Assembly: GCA_002968845.1 (NCBI GenBank)
Contig: PVBG01000009.1
Location: forward strand, 124,001 to 188,000
Length of the DNA: 64,000 nucleotides
From: Neorhizobium tomejilense
Lineage (GTDB): Bacteria > Pseudomonadota > Alphaproteobacteria > Rhizobiales > Rhizobiaceae
Direction: 5' to 3'
Below, one piece after another: positions 1 through 8,740 of this stretch; the first letter of the stretch is position 1, and each line of letters starts with the position of its first letter. Below the pieces are notes generated by a model. That model was not told the DNA's origin and made no database searches. It worked only from the letters and a program-made list of their open reading frames with translations. The position numbers were made by a program, and so were the translations under genes.

Positions 1-1
1 A

Positions 2-49
2 CTTCTGGCCGCCGAAGGCGCCGACGACCAACTGTATACCGCAGACTGA
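2..49 (+). CDS. Possible C-terminal end of a gene entering from the left
   Basis: Fifteen sense codons run from the left edge to a TGA at 47-49 and read like a normal protein tail (LLAAEGADDQLYTAD). Too little is present to name it. The stop codon overlaps the first of two GntR-type palindromes. The opposite strand could also be coding here, so this is a weak call. Confidence 0.3.
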   Translation, partial: LLAAEGADDQLYTAD

Positions 50-103
50 TATATCAACTCGGCTTGCCATTCCAAATGCGACATGTCACCTTCTGATATA
101 TCA
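47..103. promoter_or_regulatory. Twin palindromic operators TGATATATCA upstream of the GntR gene
   Basis: Two exact copies of TGATATATCA occur at 47-56 and 94-103. The second sits within a perfect 14-bp palindrome (92-105). The dyad form and AT-rich centre fit operators of GntR-family winged-helix dimers. The second copy ends about 12 nt before the ATG at 116, so the protein could repress its own gene. The 47-bp spacing is about 4.5 helical turns. Autoregulation is inferred. Confidence 0.6.
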
Positions 104-115
104 GAGAGGATCACC

Positions 116-739
116 ATGGCAGCCGAAGCAGAACCGCTCAGCAGACAGGCCTATCGCCGGCTTGAAAGCATGATCGTCACCATGAAGCTGCCGCCCGGCG
201 CGCTGGTTACGGAAAAGCAGCTCATCGGCCTTGCGGGCCAAGGCCGCACACCGGTGCGCGAAGCGATCCAGAAACTCGAATGGCAGGGATTGATGCGGGT
301 GCGCCCGCGCGTCGGGCTGCAGGTCACCGAGATCATCGAGAGCGACCATGACAGCATCATGCAGGTGCGGCGCCAGCTTGAACCGGTTGCAGCAGCCCTG
401 GTGGCGGAACATGCCAGCGATGAGCAACGCAGTGCCCTACTCGATTGCGCCAAGGCAATGGGTGCCGCTGCGGCGACCGGTGACATTCACGGCTTCCTGG
501 ATGCCGACAAGCGCTTCGACGAGGTTCTGGAGGAGGCCTGCCCCAACCGGTTCCTGATGTCGGCGCTGGCGCCGCTCCAGACCCATTCCCGGCGGCGGTG
601 GTTTTCGACGGCCTCTATCGAACGGCTGGATCAGGCCGTGACCCAGCATGTCGCCGTCATCCGCGCCATCCGGGCGGGCGACGTCGAAGCGGCACGAAGA
701 GCGATGGAGACGCTCCTCGCCTATCTTACGAATTCATAA
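116..739 (+). CDS. GntR-family transcriptional regulator, FCD subfamily
   Basis: The product has about 207 residues. An N-terminal winged helix (about residues 8-75, with the typical RTPVREAIQKLE recognition region) is followed by an all-helical FCD ligand domain (about 80-200). Such proteins are usually repressors released by an organic acid. The start at 116 is chosen over an in-frame ATG at 83 because AGAGAGG precedes it and a perfect palindrome occupies the space between them. The FCD metal site looks degraded: the usual FHxxL reads FDEVL and the usual C-terminal MxxHL reads METLL, although a His in QHVAVIRAI remains. Metal-dependent ligand binding is therefore doubtful. The regulated pathway is not visible; the genes to the right are unrelated. 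Confidence 0.85.
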   Translation: MAAEAEPLSRQAYRRLESMIVTMKLPPGALVTEKQLIGLAGQGRTPVREAIQKLEWQGLMRVRPRVGLQVTEIIESDHDSIMQVRRQLEPVAAALVAEHASDEQRSALLDCAKAMGAAAATGDIHGFLDADKRFDEVLEEACPNRFLMSALAPLQTHSRRRWFSTASIERLDQAVTQHVAVIRAIRAGDVEAARRAMETLLAYLTNS

Positions 740-744
740 GGTAA

Positions 745-1134
745 TCAGGCGTGGACTTCGGCTTCGCGCTGCTTTGCGAGCGCAGCGAGATCCGCAGGCT
801 TCAGCTCGACCGACTCGCCGCAACCGCAGGCAGACGTCTGGTTCGGATTGACGAAGGTGAAGCCCGAGCGCATCTGCGTGACTTCGAAATCCATCTGGGT
901 GCCGAGGAGATAAAGCACGGCGGAAGGCTCGATCCAGACGCTCGCGCCGTCGTACTCGATCATGTCGTCCTTGGCATTGGGCTCGGTGACGAGATCGACC
1001 GTGTATTCCATGCCGGCGCAGCCGCCCTTCTTGATCCCGACACGCAGGCCCTTGGCCTCCGGTCCGGAATTGGCGACGAGCTGCTTGACGCGGGTCGCGG
1101 CAGCATCGGTCATGGTCATAATGGCGAAGCCCAT
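745..1134 (-). CDS. sufA: Iron-sulfur cluster assembly scaffold/carrier, HesB/IscA/SufA family
   Basis: This A-type carrier of about 129 residues takes assembled Fe-S clusters to apoproteins. The three conserved family cysteines are visible: one in GGCAGMEY and two in the C-terminal CGCGESVE. The start at 1134 is preferred over an upstream GTG because the upstream codons are themselves the ribosome binding site (AAGGAG). It is the last gene of the minus-strand SUF cluster, about 77 bp after the sufT-like gene. It could equally be labelled ErpA/IscA-like; the position supports SufA. Confidence 0.88.
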   Translation of the reverse strand: MGFAIMTMTDAAATRVKQLVANSGPEAKGLRVGIKKGGCAGMEYTVDLVTEPNAKDDMIEYDGASVWIEPSAVLYLLGTQMDFEVTQMRSGFTFVNPNQTSACGCGESVELKPADLAALAKQREAEVHA

Positions 1135-1211
1135 GGGCTCATTCTCCTTCCGCACACGGATTCAAGGTCCGGTGTTTCACGATTCAAATGTAGTACCGAC
1201 CGATTAATCGA

Positions 1212-1592
1212 TCAATACCAGCCGACAGCCACCTGGGCTTCTTCGGACATGCGCTCCGGCGTCCACGGCGGATCGAAGGTCATCTCGACCTCGACGCCGG
1301 ACACGCCTTCGACGGCGCCGACGGCGTTTTCCACCCAGCCCGGCATTTCGCCGGCGACCGGGCAGCCCGGTGCAGTCAGCGTCATCATGATCTTCACCAT
1401 GCGGTCGTCCTCGATGTCGATCTTGTAGATCAGACCGAGTTCGAAGATGTCTGCGGGGATTTCCGGATCATAAACCGTTTTCAGCGCTCCGATCACGTCG
1501 TCGCTCAGTCGCGCCAACTCATCGGCCGGAATAGCGGATTGGATCAGTCCTTCGCGGGCGTCCCACTTCAATTCCGTTTCATCGGCGGCCAT
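1212..1592 (-). CDS. sufT: SUF-associated MIP18/DUF59 protein
   Basis: A small protein of about 126 residues with the MIP18 (DUF59) core, including DPEIPADIFELGLIYKI and a conserved Cys in TLTAPGCPVAGE. Family members help Fe-S maturation and are routinely found in SUF operons. The start at 1592 is chosen because TGAGGA, which contains the sufS stop codon, lies at ribosome-binding distance. The two genes are thus tightly coupled. The sufT symbol rests on family and position; the exact step it serves is unknown. Confidence 0.83.
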   Translation of the reverse strand: MAADETELKWDAREGLIQSAIPADELARLSDDVIGALKTVYDPEIPADIFELGLIYKIDIEDDRMVKIMMTLTAPGCPVAGEMPGWVENAVGAVEGVSGVEVEMTFDPPWTPERMSEEAQVAVGWY

Positions 1593-1603
1593 GGCAATAG
1601 TCC

Positions 1604-2845
1604 TCAAGCAAAGAAATTTCGCGCGTAGTCGAGCGCATCGGCCAGCGCATCCACTTCGGCACGGGTATTATACATGCCGAACGATGCCCTGCATGTGGAG
1701 GTGACGCCGAAGCGCTTCAAGAGCGGCATGGCGCAATGGGTGCCGGCGCGAACCGCCACGCCCTTGCGGTCGATCACCATCGAGACGTCATGGGCATGGA
1801 TGCCCGCAAGCTCGAAGGAGAAAATGCCGCCCTTGCCCGGCGCATTGCCGATGATCCGCAGCGAGTTGATGGCGCGCAGGCGTTCCGCCGCGTAAGCGGC
1901 AAGATCCGCTTCATGACGGGCGATCGCGGCGCGGCCGATCTTGTCCATGTAGTCGAGCGCGTAACCGAGCCCGATCGCCTGGACGATCGGCGGCGTACCC
2001 GCCTCGAAACGATGCGGCGGATCGTTGTAAGTGACGATATCCTCGGTGACGTCGACGATCATCTCGCCGCCACCCTGGAACGGCCGCATCTCCCTCAGCC
2101 GGTCCGACTTGCCATACAGCACGCCGATGCCGGACGGACCGTAAAGCTTGTGGCCGGTCATTACGTACCAGTCGCAATCGATGTCGCGGACATCTACCGG
2201 CATGTGCACGGCGCCCTGGCTGCCGTCGATCAGCACCGGAATGCCGCGCTCATGGGCGATGCGGCAGACTTCCTTGACCGGAACCACGGTGCCGAGCGCG
2301 TTCGACATATGAGTGATGGCGACCAGCTTGGTCTTTTCGGTGAGAGACTTTTCGAAATCCTCGATATGGAAGGCACCCTCGTCGTCGACCGGCACCCAGA
2401 CGAGCTTAGCGCCCTGCCGCTCGCGGATGAAATGCCAGGGCACGATATTGGAATGGTGCTCCATGATCGTCACGACGATCTCGTCGTCGGCACCGATATT
2501 CGGCATGCCCCAGCCGTAGGCGACCGTGTTGATCGCCTCGGTCGAATTCTTGGTGAAGACGATCTCGTCCACCGAACCGGCATTTAGGAACCGGCGCACC
2601 TTTTCGCGCGACGCCTCATAGGCTTCGGTCGCGGCATTCGAGAGGAAATGCAGGCCGCGATGGACGTTCGCATATTCGCTGGAATAGGCGTGGCTGATCG
2701 CGTCGATCACCACCTGCGGCTTCTGGGCCGAGGCGCCGTTGTCGAGATAGACCAGCGGCTTGCCGTGCACCATCGTCGACAGGATCGGAAAGTCCCGGCG
2801 GATCGCTTCCACATCGTAAGTCGTCGAGGGTGCACTCTGGTCCAT
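1604..2845 (-). CDS. sufS: Cysteine desulfurase SufS (group II)
   Basis: This PLP enzyme of about 413 residues takes sulfur from cysteine to supply SufBCD. The PLP-binding lysine is in MTGHKLYGPSGIG and the catalytic cysteine is in RAGTHCAMPLL, the group II arrangement. ATG 2845 (MDQSAPS) is chosen over an in-frame start about 100 nt upstream because it follows AAGGGG and lies 13 nt after the sufD stop. SufS normally works with SufE or SufU, and neither is visible in this window. Confidence 0.93.
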   Translation of the reverse strand: MDQSAPSTTYDVEAIRRDFPILSTMVHGKPLVYLDNGASAQKPQVVIDAISHAYSSEYANVHRGLHFLSNAATEAYEASREKVRRFLNAGSVDEIVFTKNSTEAINTVAYGWGMPNIGADDEIVVTIMEHHSNIVPWHFIRERQGAKLVWVPVDDEGAFHIEDFEKSLTEKTKLVAITHMSNALGTVVPVKEVCRIAHERGIPVLIDGSQGAVHMPVDVRDIDCDWYVMTGHKLYGPSGIGVLYGKSDRLREMRPFQGGGEMIVDVTEDIVTYNDPPHRFEAGTPPIVQAIGLGYALDYMDKIGRAAIARHEADLAAYAAERLRAINSLRIIGNAPGKGGIFSFELAGIHAHDVSMVIDRKGVAVRAGTHCAMPLLKRFGVTSTCRASFGMYNTRAEVDALADALDYARNFFA

Positions 2846-2858
2846 ATCAGGCCCCTTC

Positions 2859-4133
2859 TCAGGCGTGTTTTTCAAGCCAGGCCGAGATGACGCCTTCCAG
2901 CGCCTCGACCAGCTTCTCTTCCTCGAGTTCCTCGACGATCTCGGCAACGAAGGCTTTGACCAGCATGGCCCGCGCCTTGTTCTCCGGAACGCCGCGCGCC
3001 ATCAGGTAGAAGAGATGGCTGCTCTCGATATCGGCAACCGTCGCGCCATGGCCGCAGACCACGTCGTCGGCGAAGATTTCGAGCTCGGGCTTGGCCGAGA
3101 ACCCGCCATCGTCAGTCAACAGAAGCGTGTTGCAGGACATCTTGGCGTCTGTCTTCTGGGCGTCCGGAGCGACCCGGATCATGCCCTGGAAAACGCCGTT
3201 GGCGCGGTCGAACACGACGTTGCGGATGATTTCCGTCGAGTTGGTGTTCGGCACGTTGTGGCCGAGAACCAGCGTGACGTCGGTGTGGCTTTCGCCGCCG
3301 AGCAGGTTGACGCCGCGCAGCGTCAGTTCGGCACCCTCGCCGGCCACGTCGATGCGCAGTTCCTGGCGCACCAGCTTTCCGCCGGCATTGATGACGAAAA
3401 GGCGCAGCTTGGCATCGGTGCCGAGCTTTACGCGGATCTGGCCGAGATGGGTGTCCTCTGCGGCCTGTTGCTGCAGGATGATCCAGGTGATGTCAGCGCC
3501 GTCCTCCAGTGCGATGTCACTGATCGAGGACACAAGTGCTGAACCTTCCGCCACCGACCGGTGACGCTCGATGATCGTCGCCTTCGAAGCAGCGCCGAAC
3601 GAGACCGGGAAGCGCGTATGGACCTGGCCCGCGCCGTGCAGGGCCTGCAGTTCGATCGGCGCATCCAATTCAGTATTGGCCGGAACGGCAATCGCATAAC
3701 CATCGCGCACGAAGCTGCCGTTGATGCGGCCGATCGCGTCGTCCTTGTCGAGCGCCGTCAGGCCGGCCGCGGCTGAGCCGTCGGCGAGCCTGTCCCTGAA
3801 GAGCGCGATCTCGACACCGTCAACGGCGGCCTTCGCATCGGCAGTACCCTGCAGGATCGAAAGGACCTTCGAGCCCTCGACCAGAGGCGCAGCCGGATCG
3901 ATTGCCGAAACGGTCGCGGCGTCCGGCAGGATGCGCAGCAGGTTCTTGAGGTCGGTATAATGCCAGGCCTCGATGCGGCGTGTCGGCAGGCCGGACTTCT
4001 TGAGATCGTCCAGAAGTCGGTCCCGCGTGCCGATCACGGCGCCATTGCCCGGCAGTTCGCCGATCTGCGCGCCGAAGGCTTCGACCAGCGCGGTTTCCGC
4101 AGCCGTGAGGCGGCTTGTCGTCTGCATGTTCAT
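2859..4133 (-). CDS. sufD: Fe-S assembly scaffold subunit SufD
   Basis: About 424 residues, the SufB-related beta-helix subunit of the SufBC2D scaffold. The C-terminal half carries the conserved family signatures, including VCGHGATV and the following helical tail. The start at 4133 (MNMQTTSRL) is supported by AAGGA seven bases upstream; longer in-frame starts would run into sufC. It lies 25 nt after sufC. Its partners SufB and SufC are immediately upstream in the operon. Confidence 0.92.
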   Translation of the reverse strand: MNMQTTSRLTAAETALVEAFGAQIGELPGNGAVIGTRDRLLDDLKKSGLPTRRIEAWHYTDLKNLLRILPDAATVSAIDPAAPLVEGSKVLSILQGTADAKAAVDGVEIALFRDRLADGSAAAGLTALDKDDAIGRINGSFVRDGYAIAVPANTELDAPIELQALHGAGQVHTRFPVSFGAASKATIIERHRSVAEGSALVSSISDIALEDGADITWIILQQQAAEDTHLGQIRVKLGTDAKLRLFVINAGGKLVRQELRIDVAGEGAELTLRGVNLLGGESHTDVTLVLGHNVPNTNSTEIIRNVVFDRANGVFQGMIRVAPDAQKTDAKMSCNTLLLTDDGGFSAKPELEIFADDVVCGHGATVADIESSHLFYLMARGVPENKARAMLVKAFVAEIVEELEEEKLVEALEGVISAWLEKHA

Positions 4134-4158
4134 GACAACATCCTTCCCTTCGGGCCGC

Positions 4159-4914
4159 TTAAGCCGCTTCTCCGATGATATCGGCATAGCCGTTCTCTTC
4201 CAGCTCAAGCGCAAGCGCCTTGTCGCCGGAGCGGATGATCTGGCCCTTGTAGAGCACGTGGACCGTGTCCGGCACGATGTAGTCGAGCAGGCGCTGGTAA
4301 TGGGTAATGACGATGGTGGCGCGGTCCGGCGACTTCAGCGCGTTGACGCCGTCTGCGACGATCTTCAGCGCGTCGATATCGAGGCCGCTGTCGGTCTCGT
4401 CGAGGATGCAAAGCTTCGGCTCAAGCAGCGCCATCTGCAGAATTTCAGCGCGCTTCTTTTCGCCGCCGGAGAAACCGACGTTCAGCGGGCGGCGCAGCAT
4501 GGCCTGGTCGATCTTCAGCTTGTCGGCGGCGTCCTTGACGCGGCGGATGAAGTCCGGCGTCGTCAGTTCCGCTTCGCCGCGCGCCTTGCGCTGCTCGTTC
4601 ATCGCCACCTTCAGGAATTGCATGGTGGCGACGCCCGGAATTTCGAGCGGGTACTGGAAGGCGAGGAAGATGCCCTTGGAGGCGCGCTCGGCCGGGTCGA
4701 GTTCCAGGATGCTCTCGCCGTTATAGAGGATGTCGCCCTCGGTGACTTCGTAATCCTGGCGGCCCGACAGGATGTAGGAGAGCGTCGACTTGCCGGAGCC
4801 ATTCGGGCCCATGATGGCGGCAATTTCGCCGGCCTTCACGGTGAGGCTCAGGCCGCGGATGATCTCGGTGCCGTCTTCGGCGATGCGGGCGTGCAGGTTC
4901 TTGATCTCAAGCAT
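4159..4914 (-). CDS. sufC: Fe-S assembly ATPase SufC
   Basis: An ABC-type ATPase of 251 residues that powers conformational change in the SufBCD scaffold; it is cytosolic and not a transporter. Walker A is GPNGSGKS (about residues 37-44), the signature is SGGEKKR, and Walker B is LCILDETDSGLD. A good ribosome binding site (GGAAGGA) precedes the ATG. It lies about 63 bp after sufB. Confidence 0.95.
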   Translation of the reverse strand: MLEIKNLHARIAEDGTEIIRGLSLTVKAGEIAAIMGPNGSGKSTLSYILSGRQDYEVTEGDILYNGESILELDPAERASKGIFLAFQYPLEIPGVATMQFLKVAMNEQRKARGEAELTTPDFIRRVKDAADKLKIDQAMLRRPLNVGFSGGEKKRAEILQMALLEPKLCILDETDSGLDIDALKIVADGVNALKSPDRATIVITHYQRLLDYIVPDTVHVLYKGQIIRSGDKALALELEENGYADIIGEAA

Positions 4915-4977
4915 GTTTCTTATCCTTCCGGATTTATTCGGTGACGCGTCAATGCGCGATATTCGGACAGCGGGCCA

Positions 4978-6447
<1,470 letters not shown>

Positions 6448-6565
6448 GTTCATACTCCAATTCTTGCCGGTTCAAATTCCGGCAATTCTTGTCATCAATC
6501 CGGGGGGACAATTGCCTCCCTTATGTAGGCGCCAGAAGGCGGTTTTCACACCTTTTGGCAAGCGG

Positions 6566-6587
6566 AAATTTGCGCATGCGCAATTTT
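6566..6587. repeat. Palindrome between the iscS-like gene and sufB
   Basis: A near-perfect 22-bp inverted repeat with core TGCGCATGCGCA (6571-6582), flanked by AAATT and ATTTT with one mismatched pair per arm. It starts just after the stop of the iscS-like gene. It could be an attenuator/terminator stem or an operator for sufB. No long T run follows on the minus strand. Confidence 0.4.
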
Positions 6588-6595
6588 GAAAGCGG

Positions 6596-7762
6596 TCACG
6601 CCGCCTCGCCCGCCGGTTTTCGCCGGCCGGCAATCTTTGCGAAGGCGGCCAGCGCCCGCGCGATATCATCTTCCGTCGTGTCGGCGCCGAGCGAAATCCG
6701 CAGAGCACCGAGCTTCGGATCATGCCCCATCGCCGTCAAAACATGGCTTTCGCCAACCTTTCCGGCCGAGCAGGCGGAGCCGGCGGACAGAGCTATGCCT
6801 TCGAGATCGAAAGCGATCTGGCCGGTCTCCGACTTCAGCCCCGGCAAAGTGAAAAAGCAGGTATTCGCTACGCGCAGAACTCCCTCGCCATGGATGATCG
6901 CATCGGGCGCCGCCTGGCGCATTCCCGCTTCCAGCCGGTTGCGCAACTCTTCGATCGCGCCATTGCGGTCATGAAGGTTTTCGCGCATTGCCTGGGCAGC
7001 CGCGCCGAACCCGACGATGGCATGGAAATTCTCGGTGCCGGAGCGATGGCCCTTTTCCTGGCCGCCGCCGCGGATCAGCGGTTTCGGCATCAGCACTTCG
7101 CCGCGCGAGACGAGCGCGCCGACGCCCTTCGGACCGCCGATCTTGTGCGACGACAGGATCAGGAAATCCGCATCCAGCGCATTGATATCCACCGGAATGC
7201 GGCCGACCGCCTGCACGGCGTCCACCACCATCAGGCCGCCATGGGCGTGAGCGATCGCGGCAGCTTCCCGCACGGGCTGAATGATGCCGGTCTCGTTGTT
7301 CACCAGCATCACCGCGACCATCGGCATGCCGGTGCTGCCATCGTGTTCGGCCAGCAGCGCCTCGAGCGCGGAAAGATCGACGACGCCCGCCGGCGTCACC
7401 GGCACTTCGGTCACCTGGCCTGGGTCAAAGCGACCGCCTTCGCGGATCGCCGGATGCTCGATTGCAGAGACATAGACGCGGCCCATCGTCAAAGGCGCCC
7501 GGCCCATGCGGAAATCCGGGGTCAGGACGTGGTTGGCCGCTTCCGTCGCGCCGCTGACGAACGTCACATGCGCAGGCTCTGCACCGACCAGCGCCGCCAC
7601 CTGCCGGCGCGCCTTGTCGATTGCGGCGCGTGCCGCCCTGCCCTCGCCGTGAACCGACGAGGCATTTCCCGGCAACTGCAGCGCATCCAGCATGGCGGCG
7701 CGGGCCGGCGCGCTCAAGGGCGCCGTCGCGTTCCAGTCCAGATATGTGCGGTTCAGCGCCAT
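6596..7762 (-). CDS. Cysteine desulfurase, IscS/NifS type (group I)
   Basis: A PLP-dependent enzyme of 388 residues. The PLP lysine is in LSSHKIGGPKG and the catalytic cysteine is in the longer, flexible group I loop SAGSACSAGK. It opens the SUF cluster, so this operon has two desulfurases of different classes (the other is SufS). It may also supply sulfur for tRNA thiolation; a TtcA gene lies elsewhere in the window. The ATG at 7762 has only a weak ribosome binding site. An Irr-type box lies about 140 bp upstream. Confidence 0.92.
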   Translation of the reverse strand: MALNRTYLDWNATAPLSAPARAAMLDALQLPGNASSVHGEGRAARAAIDKARRQVAALVGAEPAHVTFVSGATEAANHVLTPDFRMGRAPLTMGRVYVSAIEHPAIREGGRFDPGQVTEVPVTPAGVVDLSALEALLAEHDGSTGMPMVAVMLVNNETGIIQPVREAAAIAHAHGGLMVVDAVQAVGRIPVDINALDADFLILSSHKIGGPKGVGALVSRGEVLMPKPLIRGGGQEKGHRSGTENFHAIVGFGAAAQAMRENLHDRNGAIEELRNRLEAGMRQAAPDAIIHGEGVLRVANTCFFTLPGLKSETGQIAFDLEGIALSAGSACSAGKVGESHVLTAMGHDPKLGALRISLGADTTEDDIARALAAFAKIAGRRKPAGEAA

Positions 7763-7900
7763 TGCCTGATCGGCTTCCGTTTCTAGATAGATGTTGAATT
7801 ACAGATGGGGCGGACGGGGACCCGCATTTTCCTTGAAATTTCCGTCGGCCTTGCCGTAAGAGACATCGCATCGGGCGCGCATCCAGCATGTAGCCCAAAG

Positions 7901-7930
7901 TTTCGAATGGTTCTAAACTGAGTTTTAGAA
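7901..7930 (-). promoter_or_regulatory. Irr (ICE) iron-control box with an extra half-site upstream of the SUF cluster
   Basis: TTTCGAATGGTTCTAAA (7901-7917) matches the ICE pattern TTTAGAA-N3-TTCTAAA at 13 of 14 fixed positions. A further TTTAGAA half-site lies at 7924-7930, forming a second inverted repeat with 7911-7917. Irr is the haem-responsive iron regulator of Rhizobiales. The box lies about 140 bp before the iscS-like gene and about 75 bp from the divergent hydrolase gene. Irr control of the SUF cluster is inferred. Confidence 0.65.
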
Positions 7931-7934
7931 AAGC

Positions 7935-7949
7935 TGAGCGGCTTCGTCA
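7935..7949. promoter_or_regulatory. Weak RirA (iron-rhodo) box candidate
   Basis: The string TGA-N9-TCA is present between the Irr box and the divergent hydrolase gene. This matches the fixed bases of the IRO box, but the middle is GC-rich, unlike typical sites. The match is short enough to arise by chance. Confidence 0.25.
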
Positions 7950-8004
7950 AGTCCAACTCGACGTGATACTCGTCTAGAACCTGAACATATTGACCGGAGT
8001 ACCG

Positions 8005-8682
8005 ATGCCCGAAGTCATTTTCAACGGCCCAGCCGGCCGCCTTGAAGGTCGTTACCAGCCATCCAGGGAAAAGAGCGCCCCGATCGCCATCATCCTGCAC
8101 CCGCATCCGCAGTTTGGCGGCACGATGAACAACCAGATCGTCTACCAGCTCTTTTACATGTTCCAGAAGCGCGGTTTTACGACGCTGCGGTTCAATTTCC
8201 GCGGTATCGGGCGCAGTCAGGGCGAATTCGACCATGGCGCCGGCGAACTTTCGGATGCGGCCTCCGCGCTCGACTGGGTGCAGAGCCTGCATCCCGATTC
8301 GAAGAGCTGTTGGGTCGCCGGTTATTCCTTCGGCGCCTGGATTGGCATGCAGCTCCTGATGCGCCGGCCGGAGATCGAGGGCTTCATGTCGATCGCGCCG
8401 CAGCCGAACATCTACGACTTCTCGTTCCTCGCCCCCTGCCCGTCGTCCGGCCTGATCATCAACGGCGACAGCGACAAGGTGGCGCCCGAGAAGGATGTCA
8501 ACGGGCTCGTGGAAAAGCTGAAGACGCAGAAGGGCATTCTGATCACGCACCGGATGGTCGAGGGCGCCAATCACTTCTTCAACGCTCAGGTAGACACGCT
8601 GATGGCCGAATGCGAGGATTATCTCGACCGCCGCCTCAACGGCGAACTGGTGCCGGAACCGGCGGCCAAGCGCATTCGCTGA
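8005..8682 (+). CDS. Alpha/beta hydrolase (COG2945-like)
   Basis: A cytosolic hydrolase of about 225 residues. The nucleophile is the serine of GYSFGAW, the acid is probably Asp in NGDSDKVAP, and the histidine is in GANHFF. The HPHPQFGGTMNN oxyanion region is typical of COG2945. The natural substrate is unknown. ATG 8005 with GGAGT five bases upstream is chosen over a TTG at 7990. It is divergent from the SUF cluster and shares the iron-box-containing spacer. Confidence 0.85.
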   Translation: MPEVIFNGPAGRLEGRYQPSREKSAPIAIILHPHPQFGGTMNNQIVYQLFYMFQKRGFTTLRFNFRGIGRSQGEFDHGAGELSDAASALDWVQSLHPDSKSCWVAGYSFGAWIGMQLLMRRPEIEGFMSIAPQPNIYDFSFLAPCPSSGLIINGDSDKVAPEKDVNGLVEKLKTQKGILITHRMVEGANHFFNAQVDTLMAECEDYLDRRLNGELVPEPAAKRIR

Positions 8683-8716
8683 TCGCTTTCCAGAACTGTT
8701 GGGAAAACCTATCGGA

Positions 8717-8740
8717 ATGGCCGCCTCGGCGGCCATTTTC
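8717..8740 (+). terminator. Intrinsic terminator after the alpha/beta hydrolase gene
   Basis: A 9-bp perfect stem (ATGGCCGCC / GGCGGCCAT) with a very short loop is followed by TTTTC. It overlaps the stop codon of the convergent cyclase gene. Confidence 0.75.
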
